Assembly (NCBI GenBank): GCA_041669745.1
Contig: JBAYAO010000069.1
Location: 1-7,478 of the forward strand
Length of the DNA stretch: 7,478 bases
From: JBAZDV01 sp041669745
Lineage (GTDB): Archaea > Thermoplasmatota > Thermoplasmata > Methanomassiliicoccales > Methanomethylophilaceae
Direction of reading: 5' to 3'
In this document: positions 7,065 through 7,478 of the stretch, piece after piece
Layout: each line of letters begins with the position of its first letter
How positions within the stretch are numbered: the stretch's first letter is position 1
Position numbers and translations under genes: made by a program
The notes under the pieces: generated by a model
Seen by the model: the letters and a program-made list of their open reading frames with translations, nothing else
Database searches by the model: none
What the model was told of the DNA's origin: nothing

Positions 7065-7097
7065 TGATGCACTTATTTATAAATATTTTTTGCACCA
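7065..7097. promoter_or_regulatory. Short dyad flanking the MFS TATA box (possible operator)
   Basis: TGATGCA (7065-7071) and TGCACCA (7091-7097) are inverted copies matching at 6 of 7 positions, with the TATA box between them. A dimeric repressor bound here would block TBP. Drug-pump genes are often controlled this way, but the arms are short and the dyad could be chance. Confidence 0.3.
7074..7085 (-). promoter_or_regulatory. TATA box of the MFS gene
   Basis: TATTTATAAATA is a perfect 12-base palindrome. Read on the - strand, its core TTTATAAA (7076-7083) is centred 28 bases before the ATG at 7051, the archaeal spacing for a leaderless transcript. A GTG start at 7072 would lie within four bases of the box, which argues against it. 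Because the box is symmetric it could also direct some + strand transcription. Confidence 0.65.
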
Positions 7098-7428
7098 CAA
7101 CTTCACATGGTACGCGACAGAGGAACGAATGTGCACCCTATCTGCCCGTATGTCCACATAAACGAAGAAGGCACCGTGTAACCTGCCGTCCGCAAGACTC
7201 GACGAACATATCTGCATGCCTTAACCGCTCCGCGAACGCGGGATACCCGTTGGATCCGTATTCGAATTTCATTTTCATACTGCCGTGAAAAACCACATGC
7301 ATAGAACGAACATCGGATCACTTTCTTCTGCTTTGATTGCTGCTTATTTCGGAGACCATGCGATAATACTCCACATCATATGACAATCCGTAATAAATAC
7401 AGAGCACATACGTCGACCGCTGTGTACC
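7098..7428. other. Stretch without a supported gene
   Basis: About 330 bases upstream of the MFS gene hold only short frames on both strands. One - strand frame (7103-7321, GTG start) gives an Arg-rich 72-residue peptide without a ribosome site or recognisable motif. A small hairpin, CCGC-GAAC-GCGG, sits near 7230-7241. The DNA from about 7290 rightward is more AT-rich than the rest. I see no tRNA or terminator. Confidence 0.5.
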
Positions 7429-7478
7429 ATGACACGAGCGACGATCGATACTGTGAATCAAAAGACCAACGCCATGCG
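7429..7478 (+). CDS. Possible start of a gene running off the right edge
   Basis: An ATG at 7429 opens a frame that stays open for the 16 codons left in the window, beginning MTRATIDTVNQK. A TATA-like TAATAAATA at 7391-7399 lies about 34 bases upstream, which would leave a very short leader. A second frame from an ATG at 7380 is also open to the edge. Too little is visible to choose between them or to name a product. Confidence 0.2.
   Translation, partial: MTRATIDTVNQKTNAM

Noticed and set aside
7107..7181. 24-codon + strand frame starting 27 bases after the symmetric MFS TATA box
   Set aside because: The spacing would suit a leaderless gene, but the peptide is very short, has no recognisable motif, and could arise from the TATA symmetry alone.
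7213..7236. tRNA-like D-arm (GAGCGGTTAAGGCA on the - strand)
   Set aside because: It resembles the D-arm of Ser/Leu tRNAs, but there is no pairing acceptor stem, no anticodon arm and no GTTCRA T-loop at the right distance.
7103..7321. 72-residue - strand frame with GTG start
   Set aside because: It is Arg-rich with unusual codons, has no ribosome site, and ends over the MFS promoter. It looks like chance.

Overview
The window looks archaeal, most likely a host-associated member of the Thermoplasmatota such as the Methanomassiliicoccales. This is an inference. It rests on AT-rich TATA-like boxes at archaeal spacing, one start that is best read as leaderless, roughly 50% GC coding DNA, and tandem surface proteins with InlB-type repeats like those reported from gut methanogens. 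No rRNA, marker gene or pyrrolysine gene is present to settle the lineage.

Left part (23-3451, + strand): two tandem genes separated by 12 bases encode large secreted or surface-exposed proteins. The first (664 aa) has an N-terminal membrane anchor, then a short NGT-rich beta stretch, then about five InlB/Listeria-Bacteroides-type repeats. The second (473 aa) has a signal peptide, a Big_2-like Ig domain, three divergent InlB-type repeats, and a C-terminal membrane anchor with a basic tail. They look like an operon for two adhesin-like proteins held in the membrane from opposite ends.

Middle (3569-5323, - strand): thrS, a bacterial-type threonyl-tRNA synthetase. It keeps the editing and zinc/catalytic residues but lacks the N-terminal TGS domain. 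It converges on the surface-protein operon across a 117-base gap. Upstream of it lie a TATA-like promoter, an 11-base imperfect inverted repeat, and a possible 44-codon small ORF with a very good Shine-Dalgarno sequence.

Right part (5654-7051, - strand): a 14-TM-type major facilitator drug/proton antiporter of the DHA2 (EmrB/QacA-like) kind. Its TATA box is spaced for a leaderless transcript and is flanked by a small dyad. The last 400 bases hold no gene I can support, only a possible gene start at the right edge.

The three units (surface operon, thrS, efflux pump) show no obvious shared pathway. I see no mobile element, CRISPR array, RNA gene or defence locus. The most unusual points are the TGS-less bacterial-type ThrRS, the paired oppositely anchored surface proteins with an in-frame 23-base direct repeat, and the regulatory-looking DNA upstream of thrS.
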